This document shows positions 12,811 through 20,441 of a DNA stretch of 21,383 nucleotides, one piece after another. Where the stretch lies: contig DFJI01000032.1 in NCBI GenBank assembly GCA_002372235.1, forward strand, positions 1-21,383. Direction: 5' to 3'. The notes under the pieces were generated by a model that was not told where the DNA came from, searched no databases, and saw nothing but the letters and a program-made list of their open reading frames with translations. This stretch comes from Prevotella sp. UBA3675 (GTDB lineage: Bacteria; Bacteroidota; Bacteroidia; Bacteroidales; Bacteroidaceae). Each line of letters begins with the position of its first letter. The first letter of the stretch is position 1. The position numbers and the translations under genes were made by a program.

Positions 12811-14109
12811 ATGATGAACACTCGTAACAAGGGATTTCTCTATTTCATCTGTGCCGTGTCGGCCATGGGTGGCCTGCTTTTCGGCTACGACTGGGTGGTG
12901 ATAGGCGGTGCGAAGCCGTTCTACGAACTCTATTTCGGCATTGCCGACTCGCCGTTGATGCAGGGTGTGGCCATGACCACGGCCCTCGTGGGCTGTCTGT
13001 TCGGGGCGATGGTGGCTGGCGCACTGGCCGACCGCTATGGCCGCAAGCCGCTGCTGATGCTCTCGGCGGTGCTGTTCACGACTTCGGCCATAGGCACGGG
13101 ATGGTTCGACGACTTCACCCTGTTTAATCTTTGGCGCTTCGTGGGCGGTGTGGGCATAGGCGTGGCCTCGGCCTTAGCCCCGATGTATATAGCCGAGGTG
13201 AGCCCTGCCCAGATTCGCGGACGCATGGTCAGCCTGAACCAGATGACCATCGTGCTGGGAATACTCGGTGCGCAGATCGTGAACCTGTTGCTGGCCCGCG
13301 ACACTACCGTGGCCGAGAGCCAGGCTTGGAATGTGGAGTGGGGCTGGCGCTGGATGTTCTGGGCCGAGACGGTGCCCGCCGCGCTGTTCCTCGTGATGAG
13401 CTTCTTCATTCCTGAGAGCCCTGTCTATCTGAAAATGAAGAGCGAAGTGCTCAGCGTGAAGAATGAAGAGGCGGGATTGAAAGAGATGTGCCGTCCTAAG
13501 TATCGTCGCGTGTTGCTGCTCGGACTGGTTATTGCCGTGTTCCAGCAGTGGTGTGGCACAAACGTCATCTTCAACTACGCGCAGGAGATTTTCGTCGGTG
13601 CCGGATTCGATGTGGATGGCATGTTTATCAATATTGTCATCACCGGCATTGCCAACGTGGTGTTCACCGTCGTTGCCCTTTACACCATTGAGCGGTGGGG
13701 CCGTCGCACGCTCATGCTGATAGGTGCCGGCGGACTGGGGCTTATCTATCTCGTTCTGGGCACCTGCTACGCCCTTGGCATGACCGGCCTGCTGATGGTG
13801 GCTCTTGTGGTGGCAGCCATCTCGGTCTATGCCATGACACTGGGGCCTGTCACCTGGACGCTGTTGGCCGAGATATTCCCCAATCGCGTGCGCGGCGTGG
13901 CTATGGCCACTTGCACCTTTGCCCTGTGGGTGGGCTGCTGCACGCTCACGTTCTCTTTCCCCACGATGAACGCCGTCCTCGGCAGCAGTGGTACGTTCTG
14001 GATTTACAGCCTTATCTGTGTCTGCGCTTTCCTGTTCCTTCTCCGGCGCTGTCCAGAGACGAAGGGCAAGAGCTTAGAGCAGCTTGAGAGCGAACTTGTT
14101 ATAAATTAA
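12811..14109 (+). CDS. MFS sugar porter
   Basis: This 432-aa inner-membrane protein has twelve predicted helices and the sugar porter signatures: GGLLFGYD in helix 1, ADRYGRKPLL in the first cytoplasmic loop, IAEVSPAQIRGR, PESPVYL after helix 6, QQWCGTNVIFNYA in helix 7, ERWGRRTLM and the final CPETKGKSLEQLE. Relatives such as XylE and the GLUT family carry monosaccharides by proton symport or facilitated entry. ATG 12811 (or 12814) fits the -7 box 28 bases upstream; an earlier TTG at 12781 lies inside that box. It leads the operon with DUF5107-TPR and GH35. I infer that it imports galactose or another sugar released by the beta-galactosidase; the exact sugar cannot be read from the sequence. 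Confidence 0.93.
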   Translation: MMNTRNKGFLYFICAVSAMGGLLFGYDWVVIGGAKPFYELYFGIADSPLMQGVAMTTALVGCLFGAMVAGALADRYGRKPLLMLSAVLFTTSAIGTGWFDDFTLFNLWRFVGGVGIGVASALAPMYIAEVSPAQIRGRMVSLNQMTIVLGILGAQIVNLLLARDTTVAESQAWNVEWGWRWMFWAETVPAALFLVMSFFIPESPVYLKMKSEVLSVKNEEAGLKEMCRPKYRRVLLLGLVIAVFQQWCGTNVIFNYAQEIFVGAGFDVDGMFINIVITGIANVVFTVVALYTIERWGRRTLMLIGAGGLGLIYLVLGTCYALGMTGLLMVALVVAAISVYAMTLGPVTWTLLAEIFPNRVRGVAMATCTFALWVGCCTLTFSFPTMNAVLGSSGTFWIYSLICVCAFLFLLRRCPETKGKSLEQLESELVIN

Positions 14110-14128
14110 GAAATAAAACGATACGATT

Positions 14129-17100
14129 ATGTCAGTAAAAGCATGGAGAGAAATTGTTACCATCCCCACTTACGAGGTTGGTAAGCCCGAGAAGAACCCG
14201 ATGTTCCTTGAGAAGCGCGTCTATCAGGGCTCAAGTGGTGTGGTCTATCCCTATCCCGTCATCGAGTCGATGAGCGACGAGAAGGTAGATAAAGACTATC
14301 AGGCCATCTGGCTTGAGAACGAGTACGTCAAGGTGATGGTACTGCCTGAGCTGGGCGGTCGCGTTCAGATGGCCTACGATAAGATAGCCCATCGCCACTT
14401 CGTTTACTACAACCACGTCATCAAACCTGCACTGGTGGGACTGGTCGGCCCCTGGATCTCGGGCGGCATAGAGTTCAACTGGCCGCAGCACCACCGCCCC
14501 ACCACCTATATGCCCGTTGACACCTGCATCGAGGAGAATGCTGACGGCTCGGTCTCGGTATGGGTGAGCGAAATGGAAAAGATGTTCCATCAGAAGGGCA
14601 TGGCAGGCTTCACGCTACGCCCCGGCTGTGCCTACCTGGAAATAAAAGGCCGCTTGTATAACCGTACCGACGTGCCGCAGACGTTCCTCTGGTGGGCCAA
14701 TCCTGCCGTCGAGGTGAACGATGCCTACCAGAGCGTGTTCCCACCCGACATCAATGCCGTCTTCGACCACGGCAAACGAGCCGTTTCGTCGTTTCCCATC
14801 GCCACGGGCACCTACTACAAGATGGACTATTCGGCTGGTGTTGACATCTCGAACTACAAGAACATCTTCGTGCCCACGAGCTATATGGGCGTGAACTCGC
14901 GTTTCAATTTCGAGGGAGGCTATGAGAACGACACCAAGGCGGGTATGCTCCATGTGGCCAGCCACCACCTCTCGCCCGGCAAGAAGCAGTGGACCTGGGG
15001 CAATGGCGACTTCGGACGCGCCTGGGATCGCAACCTGACCGACGAGGCCCCACTGACACCTCCCGACGGGGGCTGGAAAGGCCAGGTGTCAGACTATTGT
15101 CTCTCTCCCTCAGGGAAGCAGGGCGGGACCATCTTCCGTCCCTACATCGAACTGATGGCAGGCGTCTATACCGAGAACCAGCCCGACTTCACCTGGCTGA
15201 TGCCCTATGAGGAGAAACAGTTCACGCAGTACTTCATGCCCTACCGCGAGTTGGGAGTGGTGAAGGAAGCATCGAAGGACCTGCTGTTCAACATCGGCGA
15301 AACGGGCAAAGGCAGAGTAGAGTTTAAGGTCTTTGCCACCAGCAAGCAGGATGTTTGCATCGTCCTGAGCAATGATCGTGGCGAAGTCTATTACAAGAAA
15401 GCAATGACCCTCTCGCCTGAGGCAGTGCTCACCGAGTCGGTAGATGTGAAGGGGGCCCGCATGGACGAGCTGACTTTCGAGATTGTGAAGACATTTGCCT
15501 ATGGCGAGCGCACCGTGCTCCACTGGCACGCTGAGGCCGACGAGATACGGCCCATTCCCGACTCGGCTGAGGCCGCCCTGTTGCCCGAGCAGGTGAAGAC
15601 CAACGAACAGCTCTATCTCACCGGCCTGCACTTAGAGCAGTACCGTCATGCCACGTGGCTCGCCACCGACTACTACGAGGAGGCCCTGCGCCGCGATCCC
15701 AACGACATACGTTGTCTGAATGCCTTAGGTCTGTGGTATATCCGCAAGGGGCGCTTCCAGAAAGCCGAGACCTACCTGCGCAAAGCCGTCCGCCTGTCGC
15801 AGAAGCGCAATCCTAATCCCTACGACGGCGAGCCTATCTACAACCTGGCCTTGGCGCTCAAGTATCAAGGAAAGACCAGCGAAGCTTACGAGCTCTTCTG
15901 GAAAGCCACATGGAACAAGGCTTGGGCCGATGCCGGCTACTTCGAGGCCGCCAAGATAAGCGTGATGCAGGGCCGCTACGAGGATGCGCTTGACGAGTTA
16001 GACCGCTGCCTCGTCAACAACTGGCACAACCACAAGGCCCGCGCCCTGAAAGCCACCGTGCTCCGCAAGATGGAACGCCACAGCGAGGCACTGGCCCTGA
16101 TCGGTGAATCGCTGAAGTCCGACCTCTTCAATTATGGCTGCCGCTACGAGCAGTATCTGCTCACTGGCGACAAGGCCCTGCTTGCCGAGATGAAGCAGAT
16201 GCTGCGCCACTCGGCTCAGAACTACGACGAGCTGGCCCTCGACTACTGCGGCGCAGGGCTCGCCGACGAGGCCAGGGACATCTGGACGATTGCCGGGCAC
16301 GAGGGTGCCGTCACTCCCATGACGTGGTACTACCGTGCGGCCTTCTGTGGCGACCATGATGCCTTTGAAAAGGCCGAAGAGGCCGATTCGGCCTACTGCT
16401 TCCCCAACCGTGCCGAGGACGTCATTGCCCTCGAGACCGCCAAGAAGCAGCATCCGGCAGGCGCAAAGGCCCCTTACTATCTCGGTTGTTTGTATTATGC
16501 CGCCCGTCAGTACGACCTGGCCATCGCTAACTGGGAACTCTCGGCTCAGCTCGACCCGCAGTTCCCCACCGTGTGGCGCAACCTCGCCCTGGCCCGGTTC
16601 AACAAGCAAGACCGTCAGGCTGAGGCACTGGACTGCATGGAGCGTGCCTTCCGTCTCGACGAGAACGACGAGCGCGTGTTCATGGAACTCGACCAGCTCT
16701 ATAAGCGCTTGCACCGAAGCCATGAGGAGCGCCTGGCTCTATATGAGAAATACCCGCAGCTCGTGGAGCGCCGCGACGACCTCGTGCTCGAGAAGGCCAC
16801 CCTGCTCAACAGCCTCGGCCACTACGAGGAGGCAAAGCGCATAATCGACCACCGCACGTTCCATCCTTGGGAGGGCGGTGAAGGCAAGGTGAGCGGACAG
16901 TACCAGATGTGCCGTGTGGAGCTGGCCAAACAAGCACTGGAGCAAGGCAAGGCCGACGAGGCTATCCAGTTGCTCACCGAGTGTCTGACCTTCCCCCATC
17001 ATTTGGGCGAAGGCAAGCTCTACGGCGCTCAGGAGAATGACTTCTACTACCTTATGGGACTGGCCTACGGCATGAAGGGCGATGACGACAAAGCCCGCGC

Positions 17101-17530
17101 CTGCTTCGCCAAGGGAACCAACGGACCCACCGAACCGGCTGCCGCCATGTACTACAACGATGCCAAGCCCGACAAAATATTCTATGCCGCCCTCTGCTAT
17201 CGCCACTTGGGACAGGAGCGTCAAGCCCGCTCGCTGTTCAATAAGCTCATCGGTTACGGCAAACAGCACGTGTTCGACCATGTCGTCATGGACTACTTTG
17301 CCGTGTCGCTGCCCGACCTGCTCATCTGGGAGGACTCTCTTTCGCGCAAGAATCTCATTCACTGCAAGTACATGCTTGCCCTCGGCTATCTCGGCATGGG
17401 CGACAGGGAGCACGCCGAGCGCTACTTGAACGAAGTGGAAGCGCTTGACAACAACCATCAGGGCATCCTTCAGTTGCGCACACTGACAGACAGCCACTGT
17501 CTTTTAGCGAATAGTAACAGAAACCAATAA
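14129..17530 (+). CDS. DUF5107 domain protein with TPR repeats
   Basis: This 1133-aa protein lacks a signal peptide, so it should be cytoplasmic. Residues 1 to about 430 form a DUF5107 domain (beta-sandwich of the galactose-mutarotase type), with WLENEYVKVMVLPELGGRV, GPWISGGIEFNWPQHH, LWWANPAVEVND and TWGNGDFGRAWDRNL as typical conserved blocks. The rest, from about residue 500, is a long run of TPR units, for example NALGLWYIRKGRFQKAETYL, and later ELSAQLDPQFPTVWRNLALA. DUF5107-TPR proteins are common in Bacteroidetes sugar loci, but their reaction is not established to my knowledge; a sugar-binding or carbohydrate-active role is likely from the fold and company. It starts 19 bases after the porter stop and ends 5 bases before GH35, so all three are one operon. 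Confidence 0.93.
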   Translation: MSVKAWREIVTIPTYEVGKPEKNPMFLEKRVYQGSSGVVYPYPVIESMSDEKVDKDYQAIWLENEYVKVMVLPELGGRVQMAYDKIAHRHFVYYNHVIKPALVGLVGPWISGGIEFNWPQHHRPTTYMPVDTCIEENADGSVSVWVSEMEKMFHQKGMAGFTLRPGCAYLEIKGRLYNRTDVPQTFLWWANPAVEVNDAYQSVFPPDINAVFDHGKRAVSSFPIATGTYYKMDYSAGVDISNYKNIFVPTSYMGVNSRFNFEGGYENDTKAGMLHVASHHLSPGKKQWTWGNGDFGRAWDRNLTDEAPLTPPDGGWKGQVSDYCLSPSGKQGGTIFRPYIELMAGVYTENQPDFTWLMPYEEKQFTQYFMPYRELGVVKEASKDLLFNIGETGKGRVEFKVFATSKQDVCIVLSNDRGEVYYKKAMTLSPEAVLTESVDVKGARMDELTFEIVKTFAYGERTVLHWHAEADEIRPIPDSAEAALLPEQVKTNEQLYLTGLHLEQYRHATWLATDYYEEALRRDPNDIRCLNALGLWYIRKGRFQKAETYLRKAVRLSQKRNPNPYDGEPIYNLALALKYQGKTSEAYELFWKATWNKAWADAGYFEAAKISVMQGRYEDALDELDRCLVNNWHNHKARALKATVLRKMERHSEALALIGESLKSDLFNYGCRYEQYLLTGDKALLAEMKQMLRHSAQNYDELALDYCGAGLADEARDIWTIAGHEGAVTPMTWYYRAAFCGDHDAFEKAEEADSAYCFPNRAEDVIALETAKKQHPAGAKAPYYLGCLYYAARQYDLAIANWELSAQLDPQFPTVWRNLALARFNKQDRQAEALDCMERAFRLDENDERVFMELDQLYKRLHRSHEERLALYEKYPQLVERRDDLVLEKATLLNSLGHYEEAKRIIDHRTFHPWEGGEGKVSGQYQMCRVELAKQALEQGKADEAIQLLTECLTFPHHLGEGKLYGAQENDFYYLMGLAYGMKGDDDKARACFAKGTNGPTEPAAAMYYNDAKPDKIFYAALCYRHLGQERQARSLFNKLIGYGKQHVFDHVVMDYFAVSLPDLLIWEDSLSRKNLIHCKYMLALGYLGMGDREHAERYLNEVEALDNNHQGILQLRTLTDSHCLLANSNRNQ

Positions 17531-17535
17531 TACCG

Positions 17536-19620
17536 ATGAAACGAATTTTTCTTTTCTGGGGCGTGCTCCTGTGCTGTGCCGCCACCTTTGCACAAGCCAA
17601 GACCGTGCCTACCGTGACGTGGGACCGCCATTCGCTCCTGATTGACGGGCGGCGCGTGTGTCCCGTGATGGGCGAGGTACACTATTCGCGAATACCTGCC
17701 GGAGAGTGGGCAGCTGAGGTACGCAAGATGAAGGAGGGCGGCGTGACGATGCTGGCCACCTACGTGTTCTGGAACCATATCGAAGAGCAGGAAGGCCGTT
17801 TCCGTTGGGACGGACAACGCTCGCTCAGAGACTTCCTCGAGGTGTGCCGTCAGCAGGACATGCCAGTGGTGCTGCGCCTGGGCCCGTTCTGCCACGGTGA
17901 GGTGAGGAACGGAGGCATTCCTGACTGGATGTTCGCGAAAGGCTGCCGACTGCGAAGCACGGCCCCCGAGTTCCTTCACTATGTGGAGCGGCTCTACCGC
18001 CAGATCTTCACACAGGTGCAGGGGCTGCAGTGGAAAGACGGCGGCCCGGTCATTGCCGCACAGTTTGACAACGAGTATCGCGGGCGCGGCGAGTACCTGA
18101 TGGCTCTCAAGCAGATGGCCCTCAAGATAGGCTTCGACCTGCCTTTCTACACGCGCACCGGCTGGCCCGAGCTCTCTACGCCCGTGCCTTTTGGCGAGAT
18201 GCTGCCCCTCTATGGCGACTATGCCGACGGCTTCTGGGACAAGGATGTGCGCGAAGGCGTGGGCAGCTACTACAAGGCGTTCCAGTTCAAGGAGAGTCCC
18301 ATACCTGCCACGGCGATGGGGGAGGCGCCCCCCTCTGCCGCCGAGGGGACTACTATAGGGACCGCAAAGACGAATGAAGCCCCCTCGGGGGCCGTAGGGG
18401 GGGCTTTGCCCTACTTCACCTGTGAGCTGGGCGGCGGCATGGCCACGGCCTACCACCGGCGACCCTATATCCATGCCGACGACACCTACTCGATGGCACT
18501 GGTCAAACTGGGCTCGGGCTCTAACCTGCTGGGCTACTACATGTACCACGGCGGCACCAATCCCGAGGGCGAGCTCCACACGCTCAACGAAGTGCAGACA
18601 TCGCCCGGCACGGCCAACAACGACATGCCGCTGCTCACCTACGACTTCCAGGCTCCTCTTGGCGAGTTCGGACAGAAGGGCGATGCCTACTACCGTCTGC
18701 GACCACTCCATCTCTTCATGCACGACTATGCCGAGCTGCTCGCCCCGATGGAGCCCCGTTTTCCCACGCCGCAGAACATGAAGCAGGGTGCCGACAGCTG
18801 CCTGCGCTGGAGCGTGAGGAGCAGCGCTGCCTCCTCGCAGGATGGAGGAGTGGCCTCGGGTTTCATCTTCATCAACAACTACGAGCGTTTCGCCAATCTC
18901 ACGGCAAAGAAGAACGTGCAGCTGGAAGCTTGCGGCATCAAGCTGCCACGCCTCACGATCCCGGCTAACTGCATGGCTATCTTCCCCGTCAACATTGACG
19001 GCATCCGATACGCCACGGCCCAGCTCGTTGCTAAGCGCGATGGTAAAATCTATCTGATGCAGGTGAAGGGCATTCCCACGACCATTGCCTTGCAGAGCGG
19101 CAAGATGCTGAAGGGGGTGAAGCCGAAGGGCACACAGGTGCCCGTCTGTGGCAACCTCTATTTGCTCACGCAGCAAGATGCTGAGCGACTCTTCTTCGAA
19201 GACACCCCCCATGAGGACATCGGACTGGGTGCCACCTGTCAGAAAGTGAAAGAGGCCGGTCCGTTGCGCCAGATAGAAAAGGGCCGTGCCAAGGTGGCTG
19301 CGGCTCCCTCGGAGGCCGACTGGCAGCAGGCTGCGGTCTATAAGATATCGGTTCCGAAAGAGGCTGTCACCAAGTTCCGTCGGCTGTTGAGCATAGGCTA
19401 CCGTGGCGACTGCGCCCGTCTCTATGCTGGCGGAAAGCTCGTGGCCGACAACTTCTACAATGGCCGTCCCTTCCTCTATGGTCTCTGGCGACTGCCCGAC
19501 GGCTGCACCGAGATGGAACTGCGCATCCTGCCCCTACAGCCTGATGCTCCCATCTACCTGCCCCGCGAGGCCGACAAGACGCCGGGCGAGGGAGTGAAGC
19601 AAATCAACATTCATTATTAA
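17536..19620 (+). CDS. GH35 beta-galactosidase, exported
   Basis: This 694-aa protein has a signal peptide (MKRIFLFWGVLLCCAATFAQ, cleavage near AQA), so it acts in the periplasm or outside. Family marks of GH35 are GEVHYSRIP, TYVFWNHIEEQEG, LRLGPFCHGEVRNGG and the acid/base motif GGPVIAAQFDNEY with Glu180. The nucleophile motif FTCELGGG has Glu297, and NLLGYYMYHGGTNPEG follows. It removes terminal beta-galactose from glycans. An unusual Gly/Ala/Pro-rich stretch at 263-290 precedes the nucleophile motif and comes from a repeat insertion. Beyond about residue 400 lie beta-rich accessory domains as in the family. It starts 5 bases after the DUF5107 stop, and a strong terminator follows. Catalytic residues remain, so the enzyme is probably active unless the insertion disturbs folding. 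Confidence 0.93.
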   Translation: MKRIFLFWGVLLCCAATFAQAKTVPTVTWDRHSLLIDGRRVCPVMGEVHYSRIPAGEWAAEVRKMKEGGVTMLATYVFWNHIEEQEGRFRWDGQRSLRDFLEVCRQQDMPVVLRLGPFCHGEVRNGGIPDWMFAKGCRLRSTAPEFLHYVERLYRQIFTQVQGLQWKDGGPVIAAQFDNEYRGRGEYLMALKQMALKIGFDLPFYTRTGWPELSTPVPFGEMLPLYGDYADGFWDKDVREGVGSYYKAFQFKESPIPATAMGEAPPSAAEGTTIGTAKTNEAPSGAVGGALPYFTCELGGGMATAYHRRPYIHADDTYSMALVKLGSGSNLLGYYMYHGGTNPEGELHTLNEVQTSPGTANNDMPLLTYDFQAPLGEFGQKGDAYYRLRPLHLFMHDYAELLAPMEPRFPTPQNMKQGADSCLRWSVRSSAASSQDGGVASGFIFINNYERFANLTAKKNVQLEACGIKLPRLTIPANCMAIFPVNIDGIRYATAQLVAKRDGKIYLMQVKGIPTTIALQSGKMLKGVKPKGTQVPVCGNLYLLTQQDAERLFFEDTPHEDIGLGATCQKVKEAGPLRQIEKGRAKVAAAPSEADWQQAAVYKISVPKEAVTKFRRLLSIGYRGDCARLYAGGKLVADNFYNGRPFLYGLWRLPDGCTEMELRILPLQPDAPIYLPREADKTPGEGVKQINIHY
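18319..18408 (+). repeat. GC-rich palindromic insertion inside GH35, in frame
   Basis: About 90 bases with runs of C and G hold two imperfect inverted arms (near 18325-18352 and 18377-18408), each a CCCCC...CCGAGGGG-type unit. The right arm is itself a hairpin (AAGCCCCC/GGGGGCTT). Length is a multiple of three and there is no stop. GH35 proteins normally go straight from the AMGE-like strand to PYFTCE. Confidence 0.6.
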
Positions 19621-19632
19621 AAGATTAATGGA

Positions 19633-19677
19633 AGAGGCATACACAGCGCCCATTTGTTTAGCCCTGTGTATGCCTCT
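19633..19677 (+). terminator. Terminator of the sugar-use operon
   Basis: AGAGGCATACACAG (19633-19646) and its exact complement (19664-19677) are 14-bp arms around 17 bases, 13 bases past the GH35 stop, followed by a T-run at 19689-19696. This is a strong intrinsic terminator and may also serve in the other direction. Confidence 0.85.
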
Positions 19678-19697
19678 CTCGTTTGATGTTTTTTTTG

Positions 19698-19822
19698 TCA
19701 TCTGCTCCCGTCTGCTCCCGTCTGCTCCTTTGGCAAGTGGTTGATAAATAAAAAGTTATGGTAAGCGGAGCAGATGGAGCAGATGTTTTGCAAACTTTCT
19801 GTAGATGATGTGTGTGGCTACG
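19698..19822 (-). repeat. Dispersed CATCTGCTCC repeat, copy B
   Basis: TCTGCTCCCG is repeated in tandem at 19701, 19711 and (ending CTT) 19721. After about 35 bases comes the inverted part GCGGAGCAGATGGAGCAGAT (19765-19784), then TTTTGCAAACTTTCTGTAGATG and a TG-rich tail. Read on the minus strand, this matches copy A at 5729-5775 closely, including the ACAGAAA-GTTT and CA-rich flanks. It lies between the GH35 terminator and the short AraC gene. Confidence 0.7.
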
Positions 19823-19872
19823 TGGCAAGCTCCTTGTTTTGTGATTTTGGATAGATTTTGTCATGAAGTAGG

Positions 19873-19902
19873 TTGTAGTTCGAAAAAAATGTCGTAACTT
19901 TG
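19873..19902 (+). promoter_or_regulatory. Promoter facing the short AraC gene
   Basis: TTG (19873-19875), 19 bases and TAACTTTG (19895-19902) fit the consensus. The first ATG (19907) is only 5 bases after the -7 box, so either ATG 19919 is used or the message is leaderless. Confidence 0.6.
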
Positions 19903-19906
19903 CAAC

Positions 19907-20143
19907 ATGAATTTCTCCATGCAGGGCATCACCTACAATGCCTACATCAACGGCCTGCGCATACAGTACTTCATGAAGCTCTATACCAAGCTCTATCGCG
20001 AGACCGACGCGCTGCAGAAACCACAGACGGTGCAACAGTTGGCCAGTCAGAGCGGATTTCGCAGCTATAGCACATTCAGCGGCGCCTTCAAACAGATGAT
20101 GGGCATGACGCCAACGGAGTGGATGCGTAATCTCAAGAAGTAA
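19907..20143 (+). pseudogene. Truncated AraC-type DNA-binding protein, 78 aa
   Basis: The ORF encodes only part of an AraC double HTH: the recognition end of the first HTH (GITYNAYINGLRIQYFMKLY) and a complete second HTH (TVQQLASQSGFRSYSTFSGAFKQMMGMTPTEW). A full Bacteroidetes AraC has about 30 further residues of the first HTH and a sensor domain before this point. A stop lies in frame just upstream (19895-19897), so no longer form exists here. The product is either a remnant of a deleted regulator or a small free-standing DNA-binding peptide. The codons are intact and the frame unbroken, and a good promoter lies just ahead, so expression is possible. I class it as a probable pseudogene. Confidence 0.6.
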
Positions 20144-20243
20144 AAAAACAGGAAAAAACACTCTTTCCTTATGGGAAAAGCTTTCTGAATCGTAAAAATC
20201 GTTTCAGAATTGTCAAATTCCGTTGATAAAAGTCTTCGGATTG

Positions 20244-20274
20244 TTGTGGTTTTGGATAATTTTGGCTAAATTTG
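20244..20274 (+). promoter_or_regulatory. Promoter of the PI-PLC gene
   Basis: TTG (20244-20246), 20 bases and TAAATTTG (20267-20274) match the consensus. The leader to the PI-PLC start is about 160 bases, AT-rich and with a short ORF inside (20310-20405). Confidence 0.6.
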
Positions 20275-20309
20275 CAAAATAATTTTAAAGTAGCCGAAAA
20301 CCTATTTAT

Positions 20310-20405
20310 ATGTTAAATAAGAACTTTATGGAAAGAAAACATTTGGCAGAATGGATGTTTATGAAAAAATTTTTTTTGTCTTTGTTCGCAAATAAGTGGC
20401 AATAA
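20310..20405 (+). CDS. Possible 31-aa upstream ORF in the PI-PLC leader
   Basis: ATG 20310 to TAA 20405 encodes 31 residues ending MKKFFLSLFANKWQ. It lies wholly within the leader of the lipoprotein gene, with 36 bases between. Its end looks like a truncated signal peptide, so it might be a decayed leader or a translated regulator of the next gene. Support is weak: AT-rich DNA gives such ORFs by chance. Confidence 0.2.
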   Translation: MLNKNFMERKHLAEWMFMKKFFLSLFANKWQ

Positions 20406-20441
20406 CCGATAATATCTAAATATTTTTTAATGATTATTCCT

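Noticed and set aside
17470..19212. Minus-strand open frame of about 580 codons across the GH35 gene
   Set aside because: It mirrors a well-supported GH35 gene with catalytic motifs. High-GC coding DNA often leaves long open frames on the other strand, and its product resembles nothing.
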